Below are positions 6,836 to 15,462 of a stretch of DNA of 15,838 bases, in pieces. A program made the translations under genes and the position numbers. The stretch comes from CAVOXO01 sp963700425 (GTDB taxonomy: Bacteria; Actinomycetota; Acidimicrobiia; Acidimicrobiales; Microtrichaceae): NCBI GenBank assembly GCA_963700425.1, contig CAVOXO010000006.1, forward strand, positions 1 to 15,838, given 5' to 3'. The notes under the pieces were generated by a model. That model did not search any database, was not told where the DNA came from, and saw only the letters and a program-made list of their open reading frames with translations. Each line of letters opens with the position of its first letter. Within the stretch, counting starts at the first letter, position 1.

Positions 6836-7220
6836 TTGCCAGCGAGAACGGCGATCTCGTTTGCCCGACCGGACCATGCTCGAGGGACGAAGTCGCCGCA
6901 ACGCAGCGCGACCTACGCGCCAGCTCCGCGAGCTGGCGGAGCTGGCGCGTAGGTCACTGCCCGAGACCTCTGCCCGTACTGGCAAACGGCCGGGAGGGCC
7001 GCGAAGCGCGATCGCGCCATATCCGCGCAATGCGGGCCCCGACCGGGTGAACGCCCACGGCCCGGTCGAGCGAATCGTGGTCGGTTCACGCGAACCCGAT
7101 GGGGCCCTACCTGGCGCCCAGCGTGGCCGTATCCCGAACCGCCGAGTCGTCGATCGTGGATCCCCATAGAGTCCGACCGAATGAATTCTCCGCACAGGTC
7201 GGCCAAGGACGAGAGCCATC
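6836..7220. other. Long intergenic region holding the hairpin and probably a promoter
   Basis: Apart from the 19-bp inverted repeat, nothing here looks like a gene. Open frames on both strands are Arg/Pro-rich and lack family signals. As the dioxygenase gene follows at 7221, its promoter should lie in 6956-7220, but I could not pick convincing -35/-10 boxes. The 20-30 bases before GTG 7221 contain only a modest AAGGACGAG ribosome-site-like stretch. Confidence 0.4.
6910..6955. terminator. 19-bp perfect inverted repeat, candidate terminator or regulatory hairpin
   Basis: The arms GACCTACGCGCCAGCTCCG and CGGAGCTGGCGCGTAGGTC are exact reverse complements, separated by 8 bases (CGAGCTGG). The predicted RNA stem is very stable. 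It lies 75 bases after the stop of the 6227 gene and about 265 bases before the dioxygenase gene. No T-run follows, so if it terminates transcription it does so as the T-less type often proposed for actinobacteria. Alternatives are an operator, a recombination site or an mRNA-stabilising hairpin. Confidence 0.55.
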
Positions 7221-8088
7221 GTGCACATTCCTGACTCCGTCATGAGGGCCGTTCGGGCGTCGGGTTATGCCGTGATGGAGGGATTCCTCGATGCGGGCGA
7301 GCTCGCCGCTGCACAGGAGCGGGATGTTCCTCGAGTTCCCGCGACCGGATGACTACTTCGCGGAGCCCGAGCGGTACCGTCACCTCGTCGAGCATCAGTT
7401 CGCCGGACTGCGGCTCGCTCCGTTTCGGTCGTGGGAGTTGAATCGGCTCGCCTTCCACCCGGATCTCGTGGATGCTGCCGAGCGATTCTGCGACTCGACC
7501 GATCTTCAGCTCTACAAGGTAGAGCTCTGGGGGAAGTACAGCGGTGCGGTCGACTACGACCAGGCGCATCACCGCGATTTCGGCAACCACAGCCTGGTGG
7601 TTCCGAGGGTCGATGGGCGATGGCCACAGCTGACTTCCTTCATCCTGCTGTCGGACGTCACCGAAGCGGACGGGCCCACCAAGGTTGTTCCACGCGAGGT
7701 CGGAGACGACGTTCCGATGCTGCCCATTCATCGCGAGCCGGGTGAGTTGAACGGCGTGGAGGTCTCGGTCACCGGGCCGGCCGGGACCCTCTTCCTCTAC
7801 ACCACCGAGGTGCTCCATCGCGGGTCCGCCATGTGCGGCTTCGAACGCAGCCGCTTTGCGTTGCTCGCCGATTACTCCGTTCGCGGCAACCCGTGGATGG
7901 GCAAGATGAGTTGGCCGAACGTGGCGAATGACCCGTCGTGGTCCGACATGATCACGCGGGCGACGGTCCGGGAGCGCGACCTGTTCGGCTTCCCCCCGCC
8001 GGGCCACGAGTACTGGAACGAACAGACGGTGCACGATGTCGGGCTGCGTTATCCGGACATGGACATGAGCGCCTACGCAGCACCCTGA
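7221..8088 (+). CDS. Phytanoyl-CoA dioxygenase (PhyH)-like Fe(II)/2-oxoglutarate oxygenase, one frameshift near the N-terminus
   Basis: From 7291 to the stop at 8088 an intact frame gives a PhyH-type double-stranded beta-helix enzyme, which hydroxylates a substrate using Fe(II), O2 and 2-oxoglutarate. Iron ligands are visible as H-R-D in QAHHRDFGNHS (bases 7570-7578) and the distal His in TEVLHRGSAM (7816); Arg in FERSRFALLADYS is the likely 2-oxoglutarate contact. The usual N-terminus is in a neighbouring frame: from GTG 7221 it reads MRAVRASGYAVMEGFLDAGE and ELAAAQER, then one extra G near 7309-7311 shifts into MFLEFPRPDDYF. Removing one base restores a 288-residue protein of family length. 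The substrate is unknown; PhyH enzymes act on lipids, sugars, amino acids and natural products. It lies 86 bases before the glycan operon and could modify its product. Confidence 0.8.
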
Positions 8089-8174
8089 TCGATCGTCAGC
8101 GGCCCACAGCACCCTTGCACCTGGGGAGGCTGAATTCGTACCCTTTGATCACGGTGCCGCGATGTGGCGCGGGG

Positions 8175-10628
8175 ATGACCACACCGGTCGATCCGCGGGC
8201 GCCGGCGATGGCGAGGGCGGTTCGTGCGATGGAGCGGGTGAAGGTCAGCGGGAGGTTCCTCTCCCACGAGGACGCCGCGTTCGTGGTCAAGGGTGTCACC
8301 TACGGGTCCTTCGTCCCACGACGGGACGGGGAGCTCTACCCCGAGCAGGACGTGATCGAGCGGGACCTCACCACGATGGCGGCGGAAGGGCTCAACACTG
8401 TCCGGCTCTACACCCCTCCGCCGGTCGAGCTCCTCGAGTGTGCCGCGGCTCTCGGCTTGAGGCTGCTCGTCGGGCTGGATTACCACGACTTCCGCATGGA
8501 GCCGGAGGTCAACCGGTCCGGGCGTCGGCGCATTCGGGACGCTGGTTTCCAGGCGATCGAGGAGGCGATGGGCCGATTGGGCGGTCGTCCCGAGGTTCTC
8601 GCTCTCTCCGTGGGAAACGAGTTCCCGGGGGACCTCGTCCGCCTTCACGGGGTGCACAAGGTGGCGCGATTGCTGGGTGAGCTCGTCGACCGGATCCACG
8701 ACGATGATCCCGAGATGTTGGTCACGTACACCAACTTCCCGACCACCGGCTACCTCGAGGTACCCGGACTCGATCTGGCCACGACCAACATCTTCCTGGA
8801 GGACCGAGCCGCGTTCGCCCGGTATCTCCGGCACCTCCAGGTCGCAACCGGTCCGATCCCGCTGGTCGTCACCGAGTTGGGTCTGGCCAGTGAGGTGCAC
8901 GGGGAGCAAGAGCAGGCTGCCGCACTCTCCTGGCAGCTCGACGTGGTCGACGAGGCCGGACTCGCCGGAGCGACGATCTTCTCGTGGACCGACGAATGGG
9001 GAGTGGACGGAGAGCCCGTCGACGGCTGGGGATTCGGCCTCACCGACGCCGATCGGACCCCCAAGCCGGCCCTCGACGTGGCCTCGGCCTGGGCCCACCG
9101 TCAGGTGCGGGACGTTCGGCCCGCATGGCCGCGGGTGAGTGTGGTCGTCTGTGCCTACAACGAAGCGTCGATGATCGAAGCCTGCCTGGAGTCCCTCGAA
9201 GCCTGTGACTACCCGGATCTCGAGGTGATCGTCTGCGACGACGGATCGGAGGACGCAACGCTGGAGATCGCACGACGATTCCCGTTCAAGATCCTGAACC
9301 TCGATCACGGGGGCCTCAGCCGAGCCCGGAATGCCGGAATCGACGCGGCCAGCGGCGACATCATCGCTTTCCTCGATGCCGACGCCACCTGTCATCACCA
9401 GTGGCCGTACCACCTTGCGTTGTCCTTCGAGGAACCGGGGGTCGTCGCCAGCGGCGGGCCGAACCTCCCGTTTCCTGACGCCGCGATGGTCGAGCGGGCC
9501 GTCGCCCTGTCGCCGGGAGCACCGATGGAGGTGCTCGTGTCCGACGATCGGGCCGAACACGTCCCCGGCTGCAACATGGCCTTCCGAGCCGACGCCGTGC
9601 GGGGAATCGGTGGGTTCGATCCGATCTACACCTCGGCCGGGGACGACGTCGACGTGTGCTGGAAGCTTCTGGATCAGGGAGGCGAGATCGCGTTCGCCCC
9701 GATGGCGCAGGTGACCCACCATCGACGGAATTCGGTGAAGGGGTATCTACGGCAGCAACGTGGGTACGGGCGCGCCGAACGGCTCCTCGTTCCGGCCCAC
9801 CCGAACCGGTTCAACCGACTGGGGCAGGCCCGGTGGTCCGGCTTCATCTACGGGGACATGACCGTCCTCCCTCGACTTCTTCGCCCCATCGTGTACCACG
9901 GACCCATGGGCATCTCCCCGTACCAGAAGGTGGCGTCCCGACCGGCCCTGGAGCTCGCCATGTGGGGTGGCGCTCTGGTTCCGCTCGCTCCGGTGTTGGC
10001 TGCGCTGGCGTTGCTCGCCGGTGTGCTCTGGCCCCCGGCAGCGTTCGGTGCGGTGGCCGTTCTGCTCGTCACATTGGCGTATGCAGCGGCGGTAGCGGTG
10101 TCGGTTCCGATCGATTCGGCCGATCCGGCTTCTATCAGGTCGCGTCTCCTGGTCGTGTACCTTCATCTCGCTCAACCGATCGTCCGGAGCTGGGGTCGGC
10201 TGCGCACGCCCCTGCGCCCGATCGAGAGCGATGCTCCGATCTGGTCCGGGGATCGCCTGGACTGGCTGCACCGCCTGGTCCATGAGGCCCGCGCTCAGCA
10301 CCTCAGCGTCAAGACCGGCGCCGAAACCGACCCGTGGGACATCCGCTGCTCAGCGGGGCCACTCCTCCGCGCCAAGGTGGTCACGGCAGTGGCCTGGGGC
10401 TGGACGCCGCGAGCCCGAGTCGAGTACCGCGTGAGCGGATGGTTCTGGCTGGGCTGCATCGCGCTCGCAGCCGTCGTTGCGACCGGCGCGGTCTGGGCGC
10501 CAACGGCGGCGACGCTCGGCCTCGGCGCGGTCGTGATCGAAGCCTTCGTGCTGCGACGGCGCGTCCAGGCGGCGCTGCGACGGTCCACCGGCGGCGTCGA
10601 GGCGCCGGACCGAGCCACACCCCCATGA
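8175..10628 (+). CDS. Membrane fusion protein: clan-A glycoside hydrolase domain plus GT2 glycosyltransferase
   Basis: This intact 817-residue protein has two catalytic parts. Residues ~25-310 form a TIM-barrel glycoside-hydrolase domain of clan A type (GH2-catalytic/GH5/GH17-like). It begins VVKGVTYGSFVP, has NTVRLYTPPP, an acid/base candidate Glu149 in LSVGNEFPG, a nucleophile candidate Glu234 in LVVTELGLAS, and ends IFSWTDEW...GWGFGLTD. Residues ~320-560 are a family-2 glycosyltransferase: VSVVVCAYNEASM, CDDGSED (Asp355-356), GGLSRARNAGID, FLDADA (Asp401/403, metal) and SAGDDVDVCWKL (Asp490-491, base region). Hydrophobic segments at ~592-640 and ~755-795 anchor it in the membrane. The barrel has no signal peptide, so its side of the membrane is unclear. 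ATG 8175 was chosen; GTG 8154 is possible. Its stop overlaps the next ATG (ATGA, 10625-10628). Likely role: synthesis plus trimming, branching or cyclisation of a glycan. Confidence 0.87.
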   Translation: MTTPVDPRAPAMARAVRAMERVKVSGRFLSHEDAAFVVKGVTYGSFVPRRDGELYPEQDVIERDLTTMAAEGLNTVRLYTPPPVELLECAAALGLRLLVGLDYHDFRMEPEVNRSGRRRIRDAGFQAIEEAMGRLGGRPEVLALSVGNEFPGDLVRLHGVHKVARLLGELVDRIHDDDPEMLVTYTNFPTTGYLEVPGLDLATTNIFLEDRAAFARYLRHLQVATGPIPLVVTELGLASEVHGEQEQAAALSWQLDVVDEAGLAGATIFSWTDEWGVDGEPVDGWGFGLTDADRTPKPALDVASAWAHRQVRDVRPAWPRVSVVVCAYNEASMIEACLESLEACDYPDLEVIVCDDGSEDATLEIARRFPFKILNLDHGGLSRARNAGIDAASGDIIAFLDADATCHHQWPYHLALSFEEPGVVASGGPNLPFPDAAMVERAVALSPGAPMEVLVSDDRAEHVPGCNMAFRADAVRGIGGFDPIYTSAGDDVDVCWKLLDQGGEIAFAPMAQVTHHRRNSVKGYLRQQRGYGRAERLLVPAHPNRFNRLGQARWSGFIYGDMTVLPRLLRPIVYHGPMGISPYQKVASRPALELAMWGGALVPLAPVLAALALLAGVLWPPAAFGAVAVLLVTLAYAAAVAVSVPIDSADPASIRSRLLVVYLHLAQPIVRSWGRLRTPLRPIESDAPIWSGDRLDWLHRLVHEARAQHLSVKTGAETDPWDIRCSAGPLLRAKVVTAVAWGWTPRARVEYRVSGWFWLGCIALAAVVATGAVWAPTAATLGLGAVVIEAFVLRRRVQAALRRSTGGVEAPDRATPP

Positions 10629-12551
10629 GGCGCTGGCGCACGGACCGGGCGGCGATCCGGTCCGATTCGCGGCGCGCTCGGGCCACGACGGGGAGCAGCG
10701 GTGGTTCCCCCCGTCGCTCGCGGGCGCTGTCCGTCCTGAGACACCATCGAGCCCGGTTCGCGGTGATCGTGCTCGCGTCGGTGTGCACGGCGGTGCTCGC
10801 GGCCATCGCACCGCTGCCGCTGCGCGTCCTCATCGACAATGCCCTGGGGGGCGACCCGGTCGGTGATGCGCTCGGTTCTGCACTCGAGCGGCTTGGTCTC
10901 CCGACGACCGGCGAGGGGTTGGGCATGGTCGCCGCTGTCGCGTTCGCGGTTCTTGCGTCGCTCCTCGCCGTCGGCGGTGCCGTCACCGGGTATCTCTGGG
11001 CGGTCCTGGGGAACCGGCTGGTCGAGCAGGTCACCAACGGCATGTTCCGTTCGTCGCTGTGGAGCTCGAGTCGTTTCCATCGCCGGATCCCACCGGCCGA
11101 CCAGATGGTCCGGATGACGACGGACAACTGGGCCGTCTACACGGTCGCGAACCTCATCGTCGGCATGCCGGCCACCCGACTGCCCACCGTCTTCGCAGTT
11201 GGGATCGCCGCGTGGCAGCTCGATGCCGCACTCACCGTCTGGCTGTTCGCCCTCGGTCCAACACTGGCGATCATCGCCCGGGTGGTCGGTCGCCGGCTGA
11301 CCCGCCGGAGCAGGGCGGAAGCAAGTTGCGCGCCGTCCTCGCCGGTGTCGTCCTGGACACGGCACGAGGGCTTCCCGAGGTGCTCCACCTGGACAGCGGG
11401 AGAACGACACCGCGAGCAGTTCAGCCATCGGGGCGAACAGTGGCGGCTGCAGAGCATCCGAAGCGTCTCGCTCACCGTGTGGGCGCAAACGATCAACGTG
11501 ACCCTGACCAACACGGCGAGGGCGGGGATCCTGGCCATGGGACGGACTCGCGTCATTGGGGCGCCACGACGGTCGGCACCCTGGTCGTCTTCCTCGGCTA
11601 CGCCGAGATCCTCGCTCGCGAGGCAGCGTTCGGCGGCGACGATGCACAACCAGTGGCGCTCCTCGAAGGCCGGCATCGACCGGGTGGACGAGATGTTGCA
11701 GACGGACCCGCGGGCCAGCGTCGCCGGTCGATGACGCCCTGGGGCCGGTGGTGGTGTTGCCGGAGGGTGGGGTGGATGTGGTGTTTCGGGGGGTGGGGTA
11801 TGCGTATGGTGGAGGAGCGGGTGGTGGATGGGGTGTCGTTGACGGCGTCGGCGGGGACGGTGACGGCGTTGGTGGGTCCGACGGGGGCGGGGAAGTCGAC
11901 GTTGGTGTCGTTGTTGCCGCGGTTGATGAATCCGGTGGTGGGGTCGATCACGATGAACGGGGTGGATCATCGTCGGATTCCGTTGGGGAACCTTCGGCAG
12001 TTGATCACGGTGGTGCGACAGGATCCGTATCTGTTTCCGGCGTCGTTGCGGGACAACATCGCGTATGGGCGGCCGGATGCGTCGTTGGAGGAGATCGTGG
12101 CGGCGGCGAGGGCTGCGAATGCGCACGAGTTCATCGAGGCGTTGCCGGACGGGTACGAGACGGTGGTCGGTGATGGGGGGGCGGGCCTGTGGGGGGTCAG
12201 CGGCAGCGGCTGGCGATTGCCCGGGCGTTGTTGAAGGATGCGCCGGTGTTGGTGCTCGACGAGCCGACCTCGGCGTTGGATGCGGGGACCGAGGCCGAGG
12301 TGATGGATGCGATCGACCGGTTGGTCGAGGGTCGGACGGTGTTGGTGATCGCGCATCGGTTGTCGACGATTCGCAACGCCGACACCATTGTGGTGTTGGA
12401 TCACGGGACCGTGGCCGAGGCCGGGACCCATCAGGAGCTCCTCGCCGCCGGTGGTCTCTACCACACCCTCTACACCACCCAATTCCAAGACCACCCGGTC
12501 GGATCTGAGCTCGAATCTCCGTCACGGCGACCGACGGCGGTCGGGAAATGA
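10625..12551 (+). CDS. ABC half-exporter A (membrane domain plus ATPase), several frameshifts
   Basis: The start ATG overlaps the previous stop. The first ~230 codons are clean: a basic N-terminus, then transmembrane helices with APLPLRVLIDNALGG, typical of type-IV ABC exporters (PF00664-like). The protein then jumps frames at about 11320, 11400, 11550, 11635 and 11740, each time resuming family-like sequence (LRAVLAGVVLDTARGLPEVL, ERHREQFSHRGEQWRLQS, GTLVVFLGYAEILA, QWRSSKAGIDRVDEML). The ATPase domain has an intact Walker A GPTGAGKST (11875-11901), Q-loop VVRQDPYLFP, a signature broken by a missing base near 12190 (compare LSGGQ in copy B), Walker B VLVLDEPTSALD and H-loop VIAHRLSTIRNAD. 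The stop at 12549-12551 overlaps the next ATG. Corrected length would be about 640 residues. It probably pairs with half-exporter B. Sequence error is the likeliest cause of the breaks. Confidence 0.8.
11744..12501 (+). repeat. Long direct repeat, copy A: ATPase domain of half-exporter A
   Basis: This segment matches 13539-14304 almost base for base. By eye the differences are mainly single-base indels plus a few substitutions (for example TTGATGAATCC against TTGATCGATAC). The repeat begins at the junction between membrane and ATPase domains and ends just before the stop codon. It covers all ATPase motifs. Confidence 0.9.
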
Positions 12552-14312
12552 TCTCCGTGTTCCGCTTCGCGCTGCATTACGCCCGCCGGCACTGGCTGGG
12601 CCTCAGCGCCTTGGTGGTGCTCGCGGTCATCGCCGCCGTCGTGGCCGCTGCGGTTCCCTGGCCGCTGAGAGTACGCGGTCGACGACGTGCTGGGGCCGGA
12701 GGGGTCCCAGGACGCGACCCAGCTGAATCCTCACGGCGATCGCGCTCGTGGGTGTACTCGTGCTCGCTCAAGTCGTCGTCCTGGTGCAGCGTCGCCTGGA
12801 GGTCAGCCTCTCGCGTGCCGTGACCGTCGAGGTCGGCGCGGACCTATTCGACCGCCTCCAGCAGGTCAGCTTGACCGACGCTCGCCGGTACCGGGTGGGC
12901 GACGTCGTCGCTCGCGTCACCCGCGACCGCGTCGGCGGCCCAGAACCTGATCCTCGCGGTCGGGGTCAGCACGCTGCAGCAGGGCGCTTACGTGGTGGTC
13001 TACACCTTCCTGCTCTGGCGTCTCGATCCGTTGTCCGGCGCGATCGCATGGGGGATCGCGATCGGCCAGGCGGTGGTCGCCCGACGCTTTGCCGGACCCA
13101 CGCCGCCCCACGCAGCGCCGGGCACGGGCCGAGGCCGAGCTGATGGCGACGGTCGACAACTCTCTCGAAGGCCTCGACGAGATCTGGGTGAACGGGGCGA
13201 TCGAACGGGAGGTCGAGCACTTCGAGACGGTCGCGAGCGAGGACCTTCGAAGCCGCTCGACGCACCGATACGGGTGCTCCTCCGGTTCGGGCTCAACACC
13301 TCGCTCCTCGGCGCCGTCGGGAACGGCCTCGTCCTTCTCGTGGGCGTGCAGCGGGTCTTCAGCGGTGGAGCTGGACGGTCGGTGATTTCCTCCTCGTGAT
13401 CCTCGCTTACGTGCAGGCGCTCCAGGGACCGGTCGAGGGGTTGGCCTACGCCATCCCGAACGCAGCAGGAGCGTCTGCGGAACAGCCGCGACGGGTCACC
13501 GAGTTCCTGGCCGACGCCGACCGCGTCACCGTCACATCGCCGGTGGTGGTGTTGCCGGAGGGTGGGGTGGATGTGGTGTTTCGGGGGGTGGGGTATGTCG
13601 TATGGGGTGAGGAGCGGGTGGTGGATGGGGTGTCGTTGACGGCGTCGGCGGGGACGGTGACGGCGTTGGTGGGGTCCGGACGGGGGCGGGGAAGTCGACG
13701 TTGGTGTCGTTGTTGCCGCGGTTGATCGATACGGTGGTGGGGTCGATCACGATCAACGGGGTGGATCATCGTCGGATTCCGTTGGGGAACCTTCGGCAGT
13801 TGATCAGCGGTGGTGCGACAGGATCCGTTATCTGTTTCCGGCGTCGTTGCGGGACAACATCGCGTATGGGCGGCCGGATGCGTCGTTGGAGGAGATCGTG
13901 GCGGCGGCGAGGGCTGCGAATGCGCACGAGTTCATCGAGGCGTTGCCGGACGGGTACGAGACGGTGGTCGGTGATGGGGGGGCGGGCCTGTCGGGGGGTC
14001 AGCGGCAGCGGCTGGCGATTGCCCGGGCGTTGTTGAAGGATGCGCCGGTGTTGGTGCTCGACGAGCCGACCTCGGCGTTGGATGCAGGGGACCGAGGCCG
14101 AGGTGATGGATGCGATCGACCGGTTGGTCGAGGGTCGGACGGTGTTGGTGATCGCGCATCGGTTGTCGACGATTCGCAACGCCGACACCATTGTGGTGTT
14201 GGATCACGGGACCGTGGCCGAGGCCGGGACCCATCAGGAGCTCCTCGCCGCCGGTGGTCTCTACCACACCCTCTACACCACCCAATTCCAAGACCACCCG
14301 GTCGTGCCATGA
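12548..14312 (+). CDS. ABC half-exporter B (membrane domain plus ATPase), many frameshifts
   Basis: ATG 12548 opens MISVFRFALHYARRHWLGLS and a first membrane helix. Further segments follow in changing frames: AVDDVLGPEGSQDATQL, VGVLVLAQVVVLVQRRLEVS, DLFDRLQQVSLTDARRYRVG, QGAYVVVYTFLLWRLDP, MATVDNSLEGLDEIWVNG, LRFGLNTSLLGAVGNGLVLL and ILAYVQALQGPVEGLAYA. Breaks lie near 12672, 12730, 12920, 13090, 13250, 13350, 13600 and 13675, and again near 13810, 13835 and 14090. In the ATPase domain Walker A is broken at 13670-13690, but the signature LSGGQ (13988-14002), Walker B and H-loop are clear. The membrane domain is unlike half-exporter A at DNA level, whereas the ATPase domain is almost the same DNA. 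Corrected length would be about 580-590 residues. It ends in ATGA overlapping the acyltransferase start. Confidence 0.78.
13539..14304 (+). repeat. Long direct repeat, copy B: ATPase domain of half-exporter B
   Basis: This is the second copy of the ATPase-domain segment, 8 bases longer overall owing to extra single bases (for example near 13600, 13670, 13807, 13829, 13989 and 14086). Direct orientation 1.8 kb apart makes it a substrate for gene conversion or deletion of the intervening membrane domain, and a hazard for assembly. Confidence 0.9.
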
Positions 14313-14906
14313 CCGAGCCGGGACGAGCAGCGGGGCCACGCGAGGTCGACCATCGGTGGCGTATCGACGAGATGCCGGCCAACGTCGAGATCGGTGCCGA
14401 CGTGGCGCTGACCGGCTCGAAGGCCTTCACCGCGGTTCTTCGGCGAGCACTCCGGCGCCCCTGCGCATCGGCGGACCGGTCGATCATGGACGGAGTGCGC
14501 TTCGGCGTCGGACCCAGCGGAAAGATCACGATCGGATCCGATTGCCGGTTCTCCCGACGCCGTGATCCTGGCGGAGGAGGCGGTGACCATCGGCGACCGG
14601 GTCATGCTTCGGTTGGAACACCACCCGTCGCGGACTCCCGACTTCCATCCGGTGGAGCCGTCCGCCCGACGCCTCGACGCCGAAGCGGTCTCTCCCCTCG
14701 GTGACCAGCGTGAGCGGCCGTCGACGGCACCGAGGCCGGTGACGATCGGCAGCGACACTTGGGTGGGTCCCAACGCCGTGATCCTCAAGGGAGTCGAGAT
14801 CGGTGAGGGCTGCTTCATCGAACCGGGCTCGGTGGGTGACCGACGACCATTCCGGCTCGCCGACGGGTCCTGGGCAACCCCGCCGTGGTGGTTCGAGACG
14901 CTGTGA
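14309..14906 (+). CDS. Left-handed beta-helix (hexapeptide) acyltransferase 1, frameshifted
   Basis: ATG 14309 overlaps the ABC stop (ATGA). Reading across frames gives RIDEMPANVEIGADVALTG, VRFGVGPSGKITIGSDCRF, AVILAEEAVTIGDRVML, FHPVEPSARRLDAEAVSP, VTIGSDTWVGPNAVILKG and VEIGEGCFIEPGSV. This is the repeated [LIV]-G-x4 hexapeptide pattern of LbH acyltransferases (maltose/galactoside O-acetyltransferase-like), which use acetyl-CoA or another acyl-CoA. The usual His may lie in the DFHPV segment, as in LbH enzymes with a D-x-H-P loop. The C-terminus RVLGNPAVVVRD is in a third frame (about 14868-14905), so shifts lie near 14430, 14560, 14620 and 14840. Its likely job is O-acylation of the glycan made by this operon. 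Corrected length would be about 200 residues. Confidence 0.72.
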
Positions 14907-15462
14907 CGACGCCGCGCACCCTGCCTGGGACTGGCACGACGTGCCGATCCCGGACAACGTCGAGCTCGAGCGAGACCGCGTACCTGGAGACGAGCTACTC
15001 CTTCCATCAGTTCCGCAGTCGTCGCACCGACGCCGTCGTGCTGGATCACGCGGCGAGCGTGTATCTGGGCACCACCTTCGATCTCGGGCCCGACGCTCGG
15101 GTCAGCATCGGAGAGTTCCTCACTGGTCAACGCGGCCCCAGCTGATCATCGACGGTGATCTGGACATCGGTGACCACGTCTTGATCTCATGGGGCGTGGT
15201 CCGTGATGGACACCTACCGCGTGGCCGTCGATCCGGACGCCCGCCGCCGAGGCGACCCCGCCCCCGTGCGACCGGTGAAGATCGCGCCGGATTGCTGGAT
15301 TCGGGTTCGGTGCCAGCATCCTCCCCCGGCACCGAGCTGGGCCGAGGTTCGATCGTTGCCGCCCGATCCGTCGTCGCGGGCACGGTCGATCCCGTTTACA
15401 CGGTGGGTCACGGGCAACCCGGCGGTTCCGGTCGGTCGGACAGCCCCCAGGTCCCGAGATGA
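14903..15462 (+). CDS. Left-handed beta-helix acyltransferase 2, frameshifted
   Basis: The start is tentative: GTG 14903 would overlap a stop of the preceding gene as GTGA. Segments in successive frames are AHPAWDWHDVPIPDNVELER, AYLETSYSFHQFRSRRTDAV, VYLGTTFDLGPDARVSIGEF, LIIDGDLDIGDHVLISWGVV, VKIAPDCWI and a later piece that in a shifted frame reads GASILPGTELGRGSIVAARS. These are hexapeptide-repeat features of an LbH acyltransferase; the WHDVPIPDNV opening differs from the first enzyme, so it is a distinct protein and not a repeat copy. Breaks lie near 14975, 15120, 15200, 15290 and 15410. The end is ATGA at 15459-15462, shared with the next start. Probable role: a second O-acylation step or a sugar-specific acyltransferase. 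Confidence 0.65.

Noticed and set aside
5540..7243. 567-codon minus-strand open frame
   Set aside because: It is antisense to two well-supported genes and spans the hairpin; its Arg/Gly/Val-rich sequence shows no family motifs and is typical of the shadow of GC-rich codons.
8073..9722. 549-codon minus-strand open frame
   Set aside because: It lies wholly antisense to the GH/GT2 gene, whose catalytic motifs are clear; the minus-strand product has no recognisable domain.
10295..11647. 450-codon minus-strand open frame
   Set aside because: Antisense to the GT2 end and ABC membrane domain, with Arg/Pro/His-rich low-information composition.
11137..12525. 462-codon minus-strand frame rich in His/Pro/Arg
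   Set aside because: It is the complement of the GTG/GGG-rich ATPase-domain repeat; the apparent HHRP-type tandem motifs are just antisense valine and glycine codons.
13500..14310. Possible mobile element explaining the ATPase-domain duplication
   Set aside because: No terminal inverted repeats, target-site duplication or transposase are visible, and the repeat edges coincide with protein-domain edges, which fits recombination between homologous genes better.
11598..14339. CRISPR-like or satellite repeats
   Set aside because: The repetitiveness comes from one long duplicated coding segment plus biased codons; there are no short regularly spaced repeats with unique spacers.
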